A stretch of 64,000 bases of DNA from Pseudofulvibacter geojedonensis (GTDB lineage: Bacteria; Bacteroidota; Bacteroidia; Flavobacteriales; Flavobacteriaceae), in contig NZ_JBHTJM010000009.1 in NCBI RefSeq assembly GCF_042675745.1, positions 372,001 through 436,000 of the forward strand, written 5' to 3'. Of this stretch, positions 45,001 to 52,865 are shown piece after piece. The stretch's first letter is position 1. Each line of letters starts with the position of its first letter. Made by a program: the position numbers and the translations under genes. The notes under the pieces were generated by a model. That model saw only the letters and a program-made list of their open reading frames with translations, was not told the DNA's origin and ran no database searches.

Positions 45001-46630
45001 CATTAGCTCCAAATATTGACTGAATTGCAGCAGCAGACCCTACAGCAACATTATTTTTTAGCACACAATCTTTAATTGTTAAGTTAGCAATTGAAGTTGT
45101 TTTATTAATAGCTGCTCCTGATTGGTGTTCTGAATTTGAACCATTTGCATGCCCCCCTGTTATAGTAAAACCATCAATTAAACTGTTATTACTATTTACA
45201 GTGATAACATTATATGAATTATCGTTTCTAGTTGAATTTGAAAACTCGATTGTAGAATCATCATTAGCCTGTAAGTCTCCAGATAAGATTGTAATATTGG
45301 TTAATGCGTTACGTTGATCTAACATAGTTTCTGTTCCGTTAAATCCCCCGTATAACTTGATATCGCTATTTACAATATCAAACGACATATCTCTATCTAC
45401 AGAATCTGGTATATAAGTTCCTTGAGCCACCCATATCTCTTCATTATTAACTGTATTGGCTAAAGCATCTTCTAAATTAGTATAAGCATTTGTCCAAGAA
45501 ATACCATTGTTATTTCCTGTAGCAGAATGGTTTACATAAATTCTACCAATATCTCTTGTAGTTTTGAATGTTATAGGACTAGACCAACCTGTAGTGTTAT
45601 TTGCACAATGTTCTCTTATATAGACATTGTATTCTGTAAAAGTCTCTAAACCTGTTAAATTGGATGACCCAGTAGTTATATTATTTAGCTGGACAGCAGA
45701 TGAAAATGAATCTGTACTTTTATGATAAGCAATATCATAATTTCCTGAATTAGCTATATTTACCGTTGCTGTTGTATGCGTAATAGAGCTGGTAGATACA
45801 ATTGATGAATCTGGAGCAAAACAAAAATTATTCACATTTAATTGAGCTACTTCTGCAGCTGTAATTATTCTGGTATAAATATTAATATCATCTATTACAT
45901 CATGATACCTGTTTAAGTCTGGTAAGTTGTTTGTTCTGTTATTCGCCACAGTTATATTTCCTGCTGTATCATGCGATTGTGTTAAGCTTAATGAACTTGT
46001 ACTACTTTGTGTATTTCCTGCAGACCCCATATCTACCCCATCGATATATAATCTACCTGAAGTTGTAATCCAATTTGTCATTCCTGAAGATGACCAATTT
46101 TTACTATTAGCTATTGTAAATACAACATGGTGCCAATTTCCATCACTAACAACTTTATTGGCTAAAAGTCCTCCTCCTCTATAACTATAAAAGCCTGAAA
46201 ATTGAACTCTTAGCGAAAAACCTATTTGTCCATCTTTTAAATAAATATAATAACCAGCCCATGTGGTATCTGTTTGGTTACTTCTTCCGTTGGTATCATC
46301 AAAAATAGCTCTTACTTCGCTATCATTAGTTGATGTTTTAATCCAAAAACTAATACTTGCTTGATTTCCATAACCAAAAGTATCATGCGGGAAGTTGATA
46401 TCTGGTCTAGTTAAATGGTCACCATTTAACTCAATAGCATTATGAGCGGTTTCAAAACGGTCATTAACATTTACTGAACTAGTTCCTGTTTTAGTAAAAT
46501 GATTGCCGTTAGCCCCATCTATTAGACTTCCGTTAGTAAATTCATAATTAGCTTCTAGACCTGTTGTAGGTATTTGGGCAAATAGAATACCATTTATGAA
46601 AAGAAATAAAAAAAATAATTTTGTTTTCAT
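42098..46630 (-). CDS. Large secreted LamG / double beta-helix surface protein
   Basis: 1510 aa from the ATG at 46630. I prefer it to the in-frame TTG at 46645 because it begins a clean signal peptide (MKTKLFFLFLFINGILFAQ). Order of domains: LamG/concanavalin-like (about 25-265), fibronectin type III-like (270-355), a right-handed beta-helix region (360-765), an InlB-type B repeat (768-844, ending DSDKTITVTF), a second beta-helix region (847-1250) and a C-terminal region (1253-1510). Both helix regions end with the same SPAIDSGN ... TTDLAGN ... DMG block, showing an internal duplication. Likely an adhesin or glycan-binding surface protein; no catalytic residues can be claimed. The C-terminus lacks a normal type A sorting domain and ends in TEQLP. 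Confidence 0.82.
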   Translation of the reverse strand: MKTKLFFLFLFINGILFAQIPTTGLEANYEFTNGSLIDGANGNHFTKTGTSSVNVNDRFETAHNAIELNGDHLTRPDINFPHDTFGYGNQASISFWIKTSTNDSEVRAIFDDTNGRSNQTDTTWAGYYIYLKDGQIGFSLRVQFSGFYSYRGGGLLANKVVSDGNWHHVVFTIANSKNWSSSGMTNWITTSGRLYIDGVDMGSAGNTQSSTSSLSLTQSHDTAGNITVANNRTNNLPDLNRYHDVIDDINIYTRIITAAEVAQLNVNNFCFAPDSSIVSTSSITHTTATVNIANSGNYDIAYHKSTDSFSSAVQLNNITTGSSNLTGLETFTEYNVYIREHCANNTTGWSSPITFKTTRDIGRIYVNHSATGNNNGISWTNAYTNLEDALANTVNNEEIWVAQGTYIPDSVDRDMSFDIVNSDIKLYGGFNGTETMLDQRNALTNITILSGDLQANDDSTIEFSNSTRNDNSYNVITVNSNNSLIDGFTITGGHANGSNSEHQSGAAINKTTSIANLTIKDCVLKNNVAVGSAAAIQSIFGANGTLTITNSTFQDNLARHGTAIYSYTGNNRVVTSNITNSLFYNNVAKDNGSTKGYAGSAGWFRAYGSNSTYNCNLVNNTYYNNTQLGTSSGLNNFNRSVVGMGYTSGTLNADVSNCIFWGNTTSGGVTAKSIAQIHTNLGQNITVSNSIGQDAFSTISSSNLTNVSSADPLFTNTSNADFTLQTSSPAIDSGNGAKVPAGITTDLAGNPRFYNGAVDMGVYEKTCTSTCYTLTINVIGNGHVENGGSIMSAQSLFDQNTVLSLVPVGSAGYGFYEWSGDATGNNNPLALTIDSDKTITVTFTSIPVFVDINATGANDGSSWANAFTDLQSGIQAAASTTLKQVWVAKGTYKPHASDRNVSFNFNVGNLTVYGGFAGTEVVLSERDLSLVHTTNETILSGDLLGDDDTNITYNNTTRDDNSLRVCYVSGDNTIIDGISISSGYADSASGEGRYGSGLSISPTVSSFHIKYSFIKNNIAWWGAGLNLNSDAGISNMTIESCIFENNLSSSSTCFYAIPRTNRTMYFYLYNSLFKNNKTQDNGSTRKAGGSSAGWIRAYYSGSSVIASVSNNTFVNNVNEGTNTSDFGTLGLSRQSGTFSTFHMYNNIFWGNTTNGGASALALGKITDTNLPSNATVNNSIDNTNFSNITNKNNTSNADPLFTNTVNNDFTLQSGSPAIDSGNNNSIPNSITTDLAGNTRIINGTIDMGCYERLNLSIKISPTALLQGAMLNNGGGNLMRDDLRVGGFIPTTSPYADALACNASVFTATGNDAIVDWVFVELRDKNDNTSVLHSQSALLQRDGDVVDVDGTSSLSFNTSADDYYVAIKHRNHLGIMSSTAITLSSTPTTVDFTDANNQITHGSDAQTSFGMPAGLLGMWAGNVSGGTTVRYQGSGNDTNTIKDNVLAEAGNTTNSNLYSYTGYDAADVNLDGTIKYQGSGNDANTLKDVVLAHPNNQSSPSNLFIITEQLP

Positions 46631-46661
46631 AGTATAATTAATCAATTAGTTTTAACGAAAA

Positions 46662-46669
46662 CAAAAATC
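46662..46669 (-). promoter_or_regulatory. Degenerate -7 element of the large secreted protein gene
   Basis: The minus strand reads GATTTTTG, one base off TAnnTTTG. It lies exactly 26 bp downstream of the proximal TGAATTGCT repeat, the same distance as the perfect TAGTTTTG element at the kinase gene, which supports it. Predicted start near 46658, leader about 28 nt. Confidence 0.55.
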
Positions 46670-46695
46670 GCTTTTAACTTATGTTAATTTTATTA

Positions 46696-46729
46696 TGAAT
46701 TGCTGAAATGTTGTTTTGAATTGCTGAAA
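46696..46729 (-). promoter_or_regulatory. LytTR-type operator: paired TGAATTGCT direct repeats (site 1)
   Basis: TGAATTGCTGAAA occurs at 46696-46708 and again, identical over 13 bp, at 46717-46729, a period of 21 bp. LytTR regulators are known to bind pairs of about 9-bp direct repeats spaced two helical turns apart. The site lies between the end of the LytTR regulator gene and the start of the large secreted protein gene, just upstream of the -33 region. A matching site is at the kinase gene (50448-50480). Confidence 0.75.
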
Positions 46730-46731
46730 AT

Positions 46732-47481
46732 TTACAAACAACTAACTATTTTAATAAATTCCTCTTTTTTATCTTTAGAGATGGAAACTGTTTTATCGTT
46801 ATCCATAACAATATAGCCACCTTCTTTTTTTATATATTCTTTTATATACGAAAGGTTTATTAAAAAAGAACGATGGGGTTTATAAAACATAGGTTGCTTT
46901 TCTAATAACTCAACAAAATGCTTTAAAGGTTTACTAACTAATAATTCAGGAGATTTGGAAATGGTTATTTTGGTATACATTCCATCTGCTTCTAATACAA
47001 TTATATCTTCAAAATTTACAAACTTAATTCCATCAGAAAACGGAAGAGCTATTTTTTTAAAACCTTTACCTATAAAACTCTTTTTTAACTCTTCTAGTTT
47101 ATTGTTTAGTTGTGTTTTTCCTATCTGACTTATGGCTTTATCTACAGCTTCTTTTACTTGTGTAGGTCTGGCAGGTTTTAACAAATAATCTACAGCAGAT
47201 AACTGAAAAGCCCTAACAGCATATTCGCTGTAAGCTGTAACAAAAATGATTTCAAAATTATATATTTCCTTATCTAAAAAATCAATTATTTCTAAACCAG
47301 AGTGTTGGGGCATTTCAATGTCTAAAAATACCAATTGAGGTTGTTCTTTTTTAATAAGTTCTATACCAGAAATCAAATCTTCGGCTTCTAAAATTTGACT
47401 TATATTAGAACAATTCTCTTCTAATAATATTTTTAAAACACTTCTAGCTCTTCTTTCGTCGTCAATTAATATTGCTTTCAT
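46732..47481 (-). CDS. LytTR-family response regulator
   Basis: 249 aa DNA-binding regulator. The receiver domain is residues 1-120, with the acidic pair D7/D8, phospho-acceptor D54 in VFLDIEMP and the KPARP lysine loop near 100. The LytTR DNA-binding domain is about 145-247 (IVLEADGMYTKITI, FYKPHRSFLINLSYI). Its start overlaps the stop of the sensor kinase gene by 4 bp (ATGA), so they are one operon and should form one phosphorelay. Paired direct repeats of LytTR geometry lie in front of the kinase gene and of the next downstream gene; these are its probable targets, giving autoregulation plus control of the secreted proteins. Confidence 0.92.
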   Translation of the reverse strand: MKAILIDDERRARSVLKILLEENCSNISQILEAEDLISGIELIKKEQPQLVFLDIEMPQHSGLEIIDFLDKEIYNFEIIFVTAYSEYAVRAFQLSAVDYLLKPARPTQVKEAVDKAISQIGKTQLNNKLEELKKSFIGKGFKKIALPFSDGIKFVNFEDIIVLEADGMYTKITISKSPELLVSKPLKHFVELLEKQPMFYKPHRSFLINLSYIKEYIKKEGGYIVMDNDKTVSISKDKKEEFIKIVSCL

Positions 47482-50396
47482 AATTTGGTATAAGGAATGC
47501 TAATTAATACTTGAGTTCCTGCGGCTTCTCCTTCTTTAGTATATAAATCTATTATTTTAATACTTGTTTTGTACTCTTTTCCATAGTTCAACAAATCTAA
47601 CCTATCGTTAGTAGCTTTACTTGCAAAAGATTGATGTGATTGTATGCGCTTAGCTTTTAATTCTGATGCTTTTTTTCTGCCTACACCATTATCTGTAATA
47701 TTACATAATAAATTTTGCTGCTTTTCCTCTAACGAAAATGAAATACTTAAGTTTCTATTATCTTTTTTGTGCAACAAGCCATGTTTTAAAGCATTCTCTA
47801 CATATGGTTGTATTAGCATAGTTGGTATTTCTATTATTTCTGAGTCTATTTCATTAGATAAATTTATTTGATAATCTAAACTATCTTCAAAACGTAGTTT
47901 CTCTAACTCTAAATATTGACTTAAAGCTTCTATCTCTTCAGATAAAGAGATGTTTCCTTTGGTACTATGGTGTAAATACATTCTTATTAAATCAGCAAAT
48001 TTACCTAAGTAATCACTTGCTAAATTTCTTTGATTCAATAATATATAATCTTGAATAGAGTTTAGTGCATTAAATATAAAATGAGGATTCATTTGTGAAC
48101 TTAAATTCTCTAATTTTAAAAATACCAACTCTTTATCTTTAGCAGCTTTTTCTAATTGAAGTTGTTTTTCATTTTCCTTTAACCTTAGTTTATTTTTATA
48201 ATAAGTAACTATTATTACTCCCCCCGTTAATATACATAAAACAATAAACCACCAGTCTTTATAAAACGGCTGATTTATTTTTATATGAATGGTTTTAACT
48301 GGTGTTTCTAATTCATTACTAGTTACAAGTCCTTTTAACTGAAAATCGTATTTGCCAGCAGAAAGGCTATTAAATGTTATTTGCTGAGAATTATCTGTAA
48401 CATAAGTCCAATTATCTGAAGCTCCTTTTAAACGATATTGGTAATGAACATCATCTTCAGAAAAAAAACCATTTGTATGAAATTGAAACTGAATTTTATT
48501 AACGTCTGACGGCAAATTATACTTCGATTTAATTTCAACCGATTCGTCTTCAACTAATACATTTGTAAAATAAAAATCTAATAATATATGCTTTTTAAAA
48601 GCTCCTTTTTTATCTATTTGAAACAAACCTTTATTAGACCCAAAATAAACCTTATCGTCTAAAACAACAATATCTGATATATTAAAAGAAGTAATACCAT
48701 CTTTTTTGGTTAAGTTTTCAAAAGTTTTAGATCTTGTATTAAACTTTTGAATAGCCTTATCGGTTACAACCCAAAGGTAAATTCCATCAGCTTTTATTGT
48801 ATTGGTTTGGTTAGATAAAAGACCATTTTTAATAGTATAGTTAGCTACAACTTTACCATTCTTAACTCCAATTATTCCGTCTTTAAAAGTAGAAATCCAA
48901 ATAACCCCATCTTCTGTTTCTTCAATATCGATTGCAAAAATAGATTGTCCATTTAATTTTATTTCAGTTGAGATAAGGTCTTCATTATACATTTCTACTC
49001 CATCTACATAACCTACATAAATCTCTTTTTTAGAAGGACTGTAATGAGATGTATACGACCTTTTAACATTTAAATTGGTATGACTTAAGTCAAATCTATT
49101 CCATATATACGCAGAACTATATGAAGACATGACAAATCTTGTACTATCTATAACTGAAATGTCTTTTGCATTGCTAAACTTATGAAATTCACCAACTTTA
49201 GTCGGTTTTATTTTATAGTGATTCGTTTTATCTAAAATGAATGATTTATTAGCAAAGCATACATATACCTCTTTTTTACCATTATTTGCTATGGTGAAAA
49301 CCTTTTTATGAGATAAACTATCTAAAGTAACAACTTTGTTAGTGTCTGTATTTACTATTGCTAGTTTTCCTTTTGTAGAACCAATTATTATTTGATCACG
49401 ATCAACCCTTTCTAAAGCTGTAATGTTACCAAAACCTTTGGGTAATTTATGATTTTGAATATGTTTGTTAGGTATTATATAAATACCACTTCTAAGTGTA
49501 GAAATCCAGTAATTATCCTTTTTATCTTTTATTACACTTGTTATTTCTTCTCCTTTAAAAAAAATAGTTTCAAATTTAAAATCTGAACCCAAATATTTAT
49601 AAATATAAATACCTGAATTGGTAATAAACCAAACTAAATCATCATCAACAAAGACATCAACTATTTTTATTTTTTTGTCGTAGGAATGTAATTTTAAGTC
49701 TCGTAATTTTCCATCTTTACTAAATAATATTTTTTGTTCTTCTACATAGTAGTCATAACCAAATAACAACAATTTGTTATGTATGTATTTATGATTCCAA
49801 CTATATTTACCATTATCATTAGTAAGGTTTTGTTTTACTTTAAATAATGTTTTATTGGTACTAGATTTTAAGGTATCTCCTATAATCTTAAAAATAGTAT
49901 CTTGTTCTTTAAAGCCATAACCAACTAACTCATTAGACTTTGATAGATCTGTTTCTTCTTTTGTAAGAAAATCAACCTGGAACATTTTAGGATAACAACT
50001 TACTACTAATGATTTTTCTCTGAAAAAAAAGCTAGCCAATTGCCCTCCAGTATTATGTTTTAAATCTGCAAACAGCTTTAATTTGTCATCCTCTACATAA
50101 AAATATTGTCCAGATATATTATTACACCATAACCTCCCATTATTATCAAATTTTAACCCGAAAACAGATAGACCTCTTTTTTGTGGATGGGAATAATTCT
50201 TAAACGTTTTACCGTCATACCTATACAAACCTTTATCTGCTGCTAGCCATATAAACCCATCTTTATCTTCCAATACACCATAAAACTCAATATCTGGCAA
50301 ACCATCTTTCTCTGTAAGATGAACGTATAGAGGGTGCTGAGCAAATAATTTTGCTACAAACAGAAATAGTATTATAAAGAATCCCTTTTTTAACAA
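47478..50396 (-). CDS. LytS-type sensor histidine kinase with periplasmic propeller
   Basis: 972 aa. Signal peptide (LKKGFFIILFLFVAKLFAQ), then a long periplasmic beta-propeller of two-component regulator repeats (for example DKDGFIWLAADKGLYRYDGK at about 47-66), a Y_Y_Y domain (about 630-705), one membrane segment (about 715-737), a coiled coil and a His_kinase (LytS) domain. The histidine is in MNPHFIFNALNSIQ near residue 769, the N box in VENALKHGL near 865 and the G box in DNGVGRKK near 903. It resembles the sensors of polysaccharide-use systems but pairs with LytTR instead of AraC. The only start giving the signal peptide is a TTG at 50396; an upstream TAA in frame excludes anything longer except an ATT codon. 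Confidence 0.9.
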   Translation of the reverse strand: MLKKGFFIILFLFVAKLFAQHPLYVHLTEKDGLPDIEFYGVLEDKDGFIWLAADKGLYRYDGKTFKNYSHPQKRGLSVFGLKFDNNGRLWCNNISGQYFYVEDDKLKLFADLKHNTGGQLASFFFREKSLVVSCYPKMFQVDFLTKEETDLSKSNELVGYGFKEQDTIFKIIGDTLKSSTNKTLFKVKQNLTNDNGKYSWNHKYIHNKLLLFGYDYYVEEQKILFSKDGKLRDLKLHSYDKKIKIVDVFVDDDLVWFITNSGIYIYKYLGSDFKFETIFFKGEEITSVIKDKKDNYWISTLRSGIYIIPNKHIQNHKLPKGFGNITALERVDRDQIIIGSTKGKLAIVNTDTNKVVTLDSLSHKKVFTIANNGKKEVYVCFANKSFILDKTNHYKIKPTKVGEFHKFSNAKDISVIDSTRFVMSSYSSAYIWNRFDLSHTNLNVKRSYTSHYSPSKKEIYVGYVDGVEMYNEDLISTEIKLNGQSIFAIDIEETEDGVIWISTFKDGIIGVKNGKVVANYTIKNGLLSNQTNTIKADGIYLWVVTDKAIQKFNTRSKTFENLTKKDGITSFNISDIVVLDDKVYFGSNKGLFQIDKKGAFKKHILLDFYFTNVLVEDESVEIKSKYNLPSDVNKIQFQFHTNGFFSEDDVHYQYRLKGASDNWTYVTDNSQQITFNSLSAGKYDFQLKGLVTSNELETPVKTIHIKINQPFYKDWWFIVLCILTGGVIIVTYYKNKLRLKENEKQLQLEKAAKDKELVFLKLENLSSQMNPHFIFNALNSIQDYILLNQRNLASDYLGKFADLIRMYLHHSTKGNISLSEEIEALSQYLELEKLRFEDSLDYQINLSNEIDSEIIEIPTMLIQPYVENALKHGLLHKKDNRNLSISFSLEEKQQNLLCNITDNGVGRKKASELKAKRIQSHQSFASKATNDRLDLLNYGKEYKTSIKIIDLYTKEGEAAGTQVLISIPYTKL

Positions 50397-50413
50397 ATCA
50401 ATGTTTTAAATAT

Positions 50414-50421
50414 CAAAACTA
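50414..50421 (-). promoter_or_regulatory. -7 element of the kinase-regulator operon
   Basis: TAGTTTTG on the minus strand is a perfect TAnnTTTG match. The predicted start near 50410 gives a leader of about 14 nt before the TTG start codon. No TTG lies 19 bp upstream; that position directly abuts the direct repeats at 50448, as expected for an activator-dependent promoter. Confidence 0.65.
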
Positions 50422-50447
50422 CAATTATGAATTTTAAAAACTCTTTT

Positions 50448-50480
50448 TGAATTGCTTAAATGAAGTTCTGAATTGCTAAA
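50448..50480 (-). promoter_or_regulatory. LytTR-type operator: paired TGAATTGCT direct repeats (site 2)
   Basis: TGAATTGCT at 50448-50456 and 50469-50477, period 21 bp, each followed by an A-rich end. Aligned with site 1, the conserved pattern also covers part of the spacer, and the distance to the -7 element is 26 bp in both. This makes the kinase operon a likely target of its own regulator. Confidence 0.75.
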
Positions 50481-50494
50481 AAATCTTTATTATT

Positions 50495-50528
50495 TGTTTC
50501 ACAACATAATATGGGTGTTTCACAACAT
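50495..50528. repeat. Second pair of direct repeats, TGTTTCACAACAT, 21-bp period
   Basis: Perfect 13-bp repeats at 50495-50507 and 50516-50528. The 21-bp period is the same as in the TGAATTGCT pair, but the sequence is different. They lie 18 bp further upstream of the kinase promoter. They look like a binding site for a second dimeric or LytTR-like regulator. The rest of 50529-50624 is AT-rich with no gene. Confidence 0.65.
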
Positions 50529-50624
50529 TTTTAAGCAAGATACCTAAAAACATTCCTATATTTAGGCTAACCAAAAAAATATATTACCCCACCAAAACTA
50601 TAATACCCTAAAAAATTACAAAAC

Positions 50625-50649
50625 AAAAAAGAGAGCTATTTTAGCTCTC
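50625..50649 (-). terminator. Rho-independent terminator of tex
   Basis: GAGAGCTA (50631-50638), TTT, TAGCTCTC (50642-50649), flanked by A6 and T5 runs so that a U-tract follows on the minus strand. It lies 15 bp past the tex stop at 50664. Confidence 0.85.
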
Positions 50650-50663
50650 TTTTTGTTATATCA

Positions 50664-52793
50664 TTAATCTATCATACTTAATTGTATCCTTTTTCTTTGC
50701 AAATCTACTTCTACAACCGTTACCATAACTTGTTGATTGAGTTTAACTACCTCATTAGGATCTGAAACAAATTTATTAGCCAATTTAGAGATATGAACCA
50801 ATCCGCTTTGTTTAATTCCTATATCAACAAAACAACCAAAATTGGTAATATTGTTTACCAAACCTGGTAACTTCATTCCTGCTTTTAAATCTTCAATTTT
50901 TGTAATGTCTTTGGCAAACTCAAAAACACGTGCTTTTTCTCTTGGGTCAACTCCAGGTTTCTCTAATTCTTTAATAATATCTTCTAAAGTTGGCAACCCA
51001 ACCTCATCAGTAATATACTTTTGCTTGTTAATTTTAGAAATAGCATCTTTATTAGCTATTAAGTTAGATAAGGTAATACCTAAATCCTTGGTGATTTGTT
51101 CTACTAATTGATAACGTTCAGGATGAACAGCCGAATTATCTAGTGGATTCTTTCCATCTCTTATTCTAAAAAAACCAGCAGATTGCTCAAAAGCTTTATT
51201 ACCTAATCTTGGCACTTTTTTTAACTCTGCTCTAGACTGAATACTTCCCTCTTTAGTCCTGTAGGCAACAATATTCTCAGCAATCGTTTTTCCTATTCCT
51301 GACACATAACTCAATAGCGGAGCACTAGCTGTATTTACGTTAACACCTATAGTGTTTACACAACTCATTACAACAGTATCTAACTCATTTTTAAGTAAAG
51401 TCTGATCTACATCGTGTTGATACTGACCTACTCCAATAGATTTAGGATCAATCTTAACCAACTCTGCTAACGGATCTGACAACCTTCTCCCTATAGAAAC
51501 AGCACCACGAACCGTTACATCATAATTAGGAAATTCTTCTCTTGCTACTTTTGATGCTGAATACACCGAGGCCCCAGCTTCATTAACAACAAACACTTGT
51601 ATATCTGATGTAAAAGCAATTTTTTTGATAAAAGCTTCTGTTTCTCTAGAAGCCGTACCATTACCAATTGCAATTGCTTCTATTTTATATGCATTCACCA
51701 ACGATTTTATCTTTTTTATAGCTGGTGTTACTTCTCGTTGTGGAGGATGTGGATAAATATTTTCGTTGTGTTTTAAATCTCCTTTCTCATCTAAGCAAAC
51801 TACTTTACATCCGCTTTTAAATCCAGGATCGATAGCTAAAACTCTCTTCTCTCCCAAAGGTGAGGCCAACAACAACTGACGCAAATTATTAGAAAAAACT
51901 TCTATTGCTTTTTCATCTGCTTTTAACTTTGCCTCTTTTAATATTTCATTAGCAATAGCTGGCTGGAGTAAACGCTTATAAGCATCTTCACCCGCCTTAA
52001 AAATTTGATCTGAACAAGAAGAGCTTGCATTATTTTTTATAATAGTATCATCTATCATGTCTAAAGCCTCCTCTTTATCTGCTTCTATTTTAACACGAAC
52101 AAAACCTTCTTTCTCTGCTCTTAATATAGCTAATAATCTATGCGATGGTGTTTTGTATAATGGTTCTTCCCAGTCAAAATATTGTTGGTATTTCTGTGCA
52201 CTTTCTTCCTCTTTTTTTGATTTTATTATAGTTGACTTAATACTTGCTTTTCGACTATATAATCGACGAATTTTTTTACGTACATACTCATTTTCATTTA
52301 TCCATTCTGCAATAATAAATCTTGCACCTTCTAAAGCTTTATCTATACTACTAACATCTCCTTTTACAAATCTATCTGCTGAAGACTCAACTGAATTATC
52401 TTGCTGAGCCATAATAATTTTGGCCAAGGGTTCTAAACCTAATTCTCTCGCTACAGAGGCTTTTGTTTTACGTTTTTTCTTGTATGGTAAGTATATATCT
52501 TCTAAAATAGCTAGATCTGAAGTCTTTTCTATTTTATCTCTTAACACATCTGTTAACTGACCTTGTTCTTCAATAGCTTTTAAAATGGTTTGTTTGCGTT
52601 TTTCTAATTCTTCAAAAGCTAATTTATGTTTTACTATTAAACCTATTTTTACCTCATCTAAACCTCCAGTTTGTTCTTTTCTATATCTAGAAATAAAGGG
52701 TATTGTTGCATCTTCATCTAATAAAGAAAGTGTGTTTTTAATACTATTTTCGTTTAACTGTGTAGCTTTTAATATATATTGAAGTTTAGTCAT
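50664..52793 (-). CDS. tex: Tex family RNA-binding transcription accessory protein
   Basis: 709-aa conserved bacterial protein that binds nucleic acid and affects transcription. Layout: N-terminal helical part with the family opening (ENSIKNTLSLLDEDATIPFISRYR region, which continues RKEQTGGLDE), the YqgF/RNase H-like domain near 320-420 (VLAIDPGFKSGCKVV), helix-hairpin-helix motifs near 490-545 (LLSYVSGIGKTIAENIVAYR) and a C-terminal S1 domain at 639-709 (GLVNNITNFGCFVDIGIKQS and QRKRIQLSMID). Full length. It stands alone between terminators at 50625-50649 and 52810-52841. Confidence 0.95.
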   Translation of the reverse strand: MTKLQYILKATQLNENSIKNTLSLLDEDATIPFISRYRKEQTGGLDEVKIGLIVKHKLAFEELEKRKQTILKAIEEQGQLTDVLRDKIEKTSDLAILEDIYLPYKKKRKTKASVARELGLEPLAKIIMAQQDNSVESSADRFVKGDVSSIDKALEGARFIIAEWINENEYVRKKIRRLYSRKASIKSTIIKSKKEEESAQKYQQYFDWEEPLYKTPSHRLLAILRAEKEGFVRVKIEADKEEALDMIDDTIIKNNASSSCSDQIFKAGEDAYKRLLQPAIANEILKEAKLKADEKAIEVFSNNLRQLLLASPLGEKRVLAIDPGFKSGCKVVCLDEKGDLKHNENIYPHPPQREVTPAIKKIKSLVNAYKIEAIAIGNGTASRETEAFIKKIAFTSDIQVFVVNEAGASVYSASKVAREEFPNYDVTVRGAVSIGRRLSDPLAELVKIDPKSIGVGQYQHDVDQTLLKNELDTVVMSCVNTIGVNVNTASAPLLSYVSGIGKTIAENIVAYRTKEGSIQSRAELKKVPRLGNKAFEQSAGFFRIRDGKNPLDNSAVHPERYQLVEQITKDLGITLSNLIANKDAISKINKQKYITDEVGLPTLEDIIKELEKPGVDPREKARVFEFAKDITKIEDLKAGMKLPGLVNNITNFGCFVDIGIKQSGLVHISKLANKFVSDPNEVVKLNQQVMVTVVEVDLQRKRIQLSMID

Positions 52794-52809
52794 ATTATAT
52801 TCAATTTTT

Positions 52810-52841
52810 GTAAAAATAAAAAAGCACCTTAAAAAAGGTGC
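52810..52841 (-). terminator. Rho-independent terminator after the DUF4837 gene
   Basis: GCACCTT (52824-52830), AAAA, AAGGTGC (52835-52841). On the minus strand the stem is followed by TTTTTTATTTTT. It lies 24 bp past the stop of the DUF4837 lipoprotein gene and separates it from tex. Confidence 0.85.
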
Positions 52842-52865
52842 CCTTTATTAATTATTTTAAATCTC

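Noticed and set aside
46631..46645. TTG start of the large secreted protein, five codons upstream
   Set aside because: The ATG at 46630 gives a clean signal peptide.
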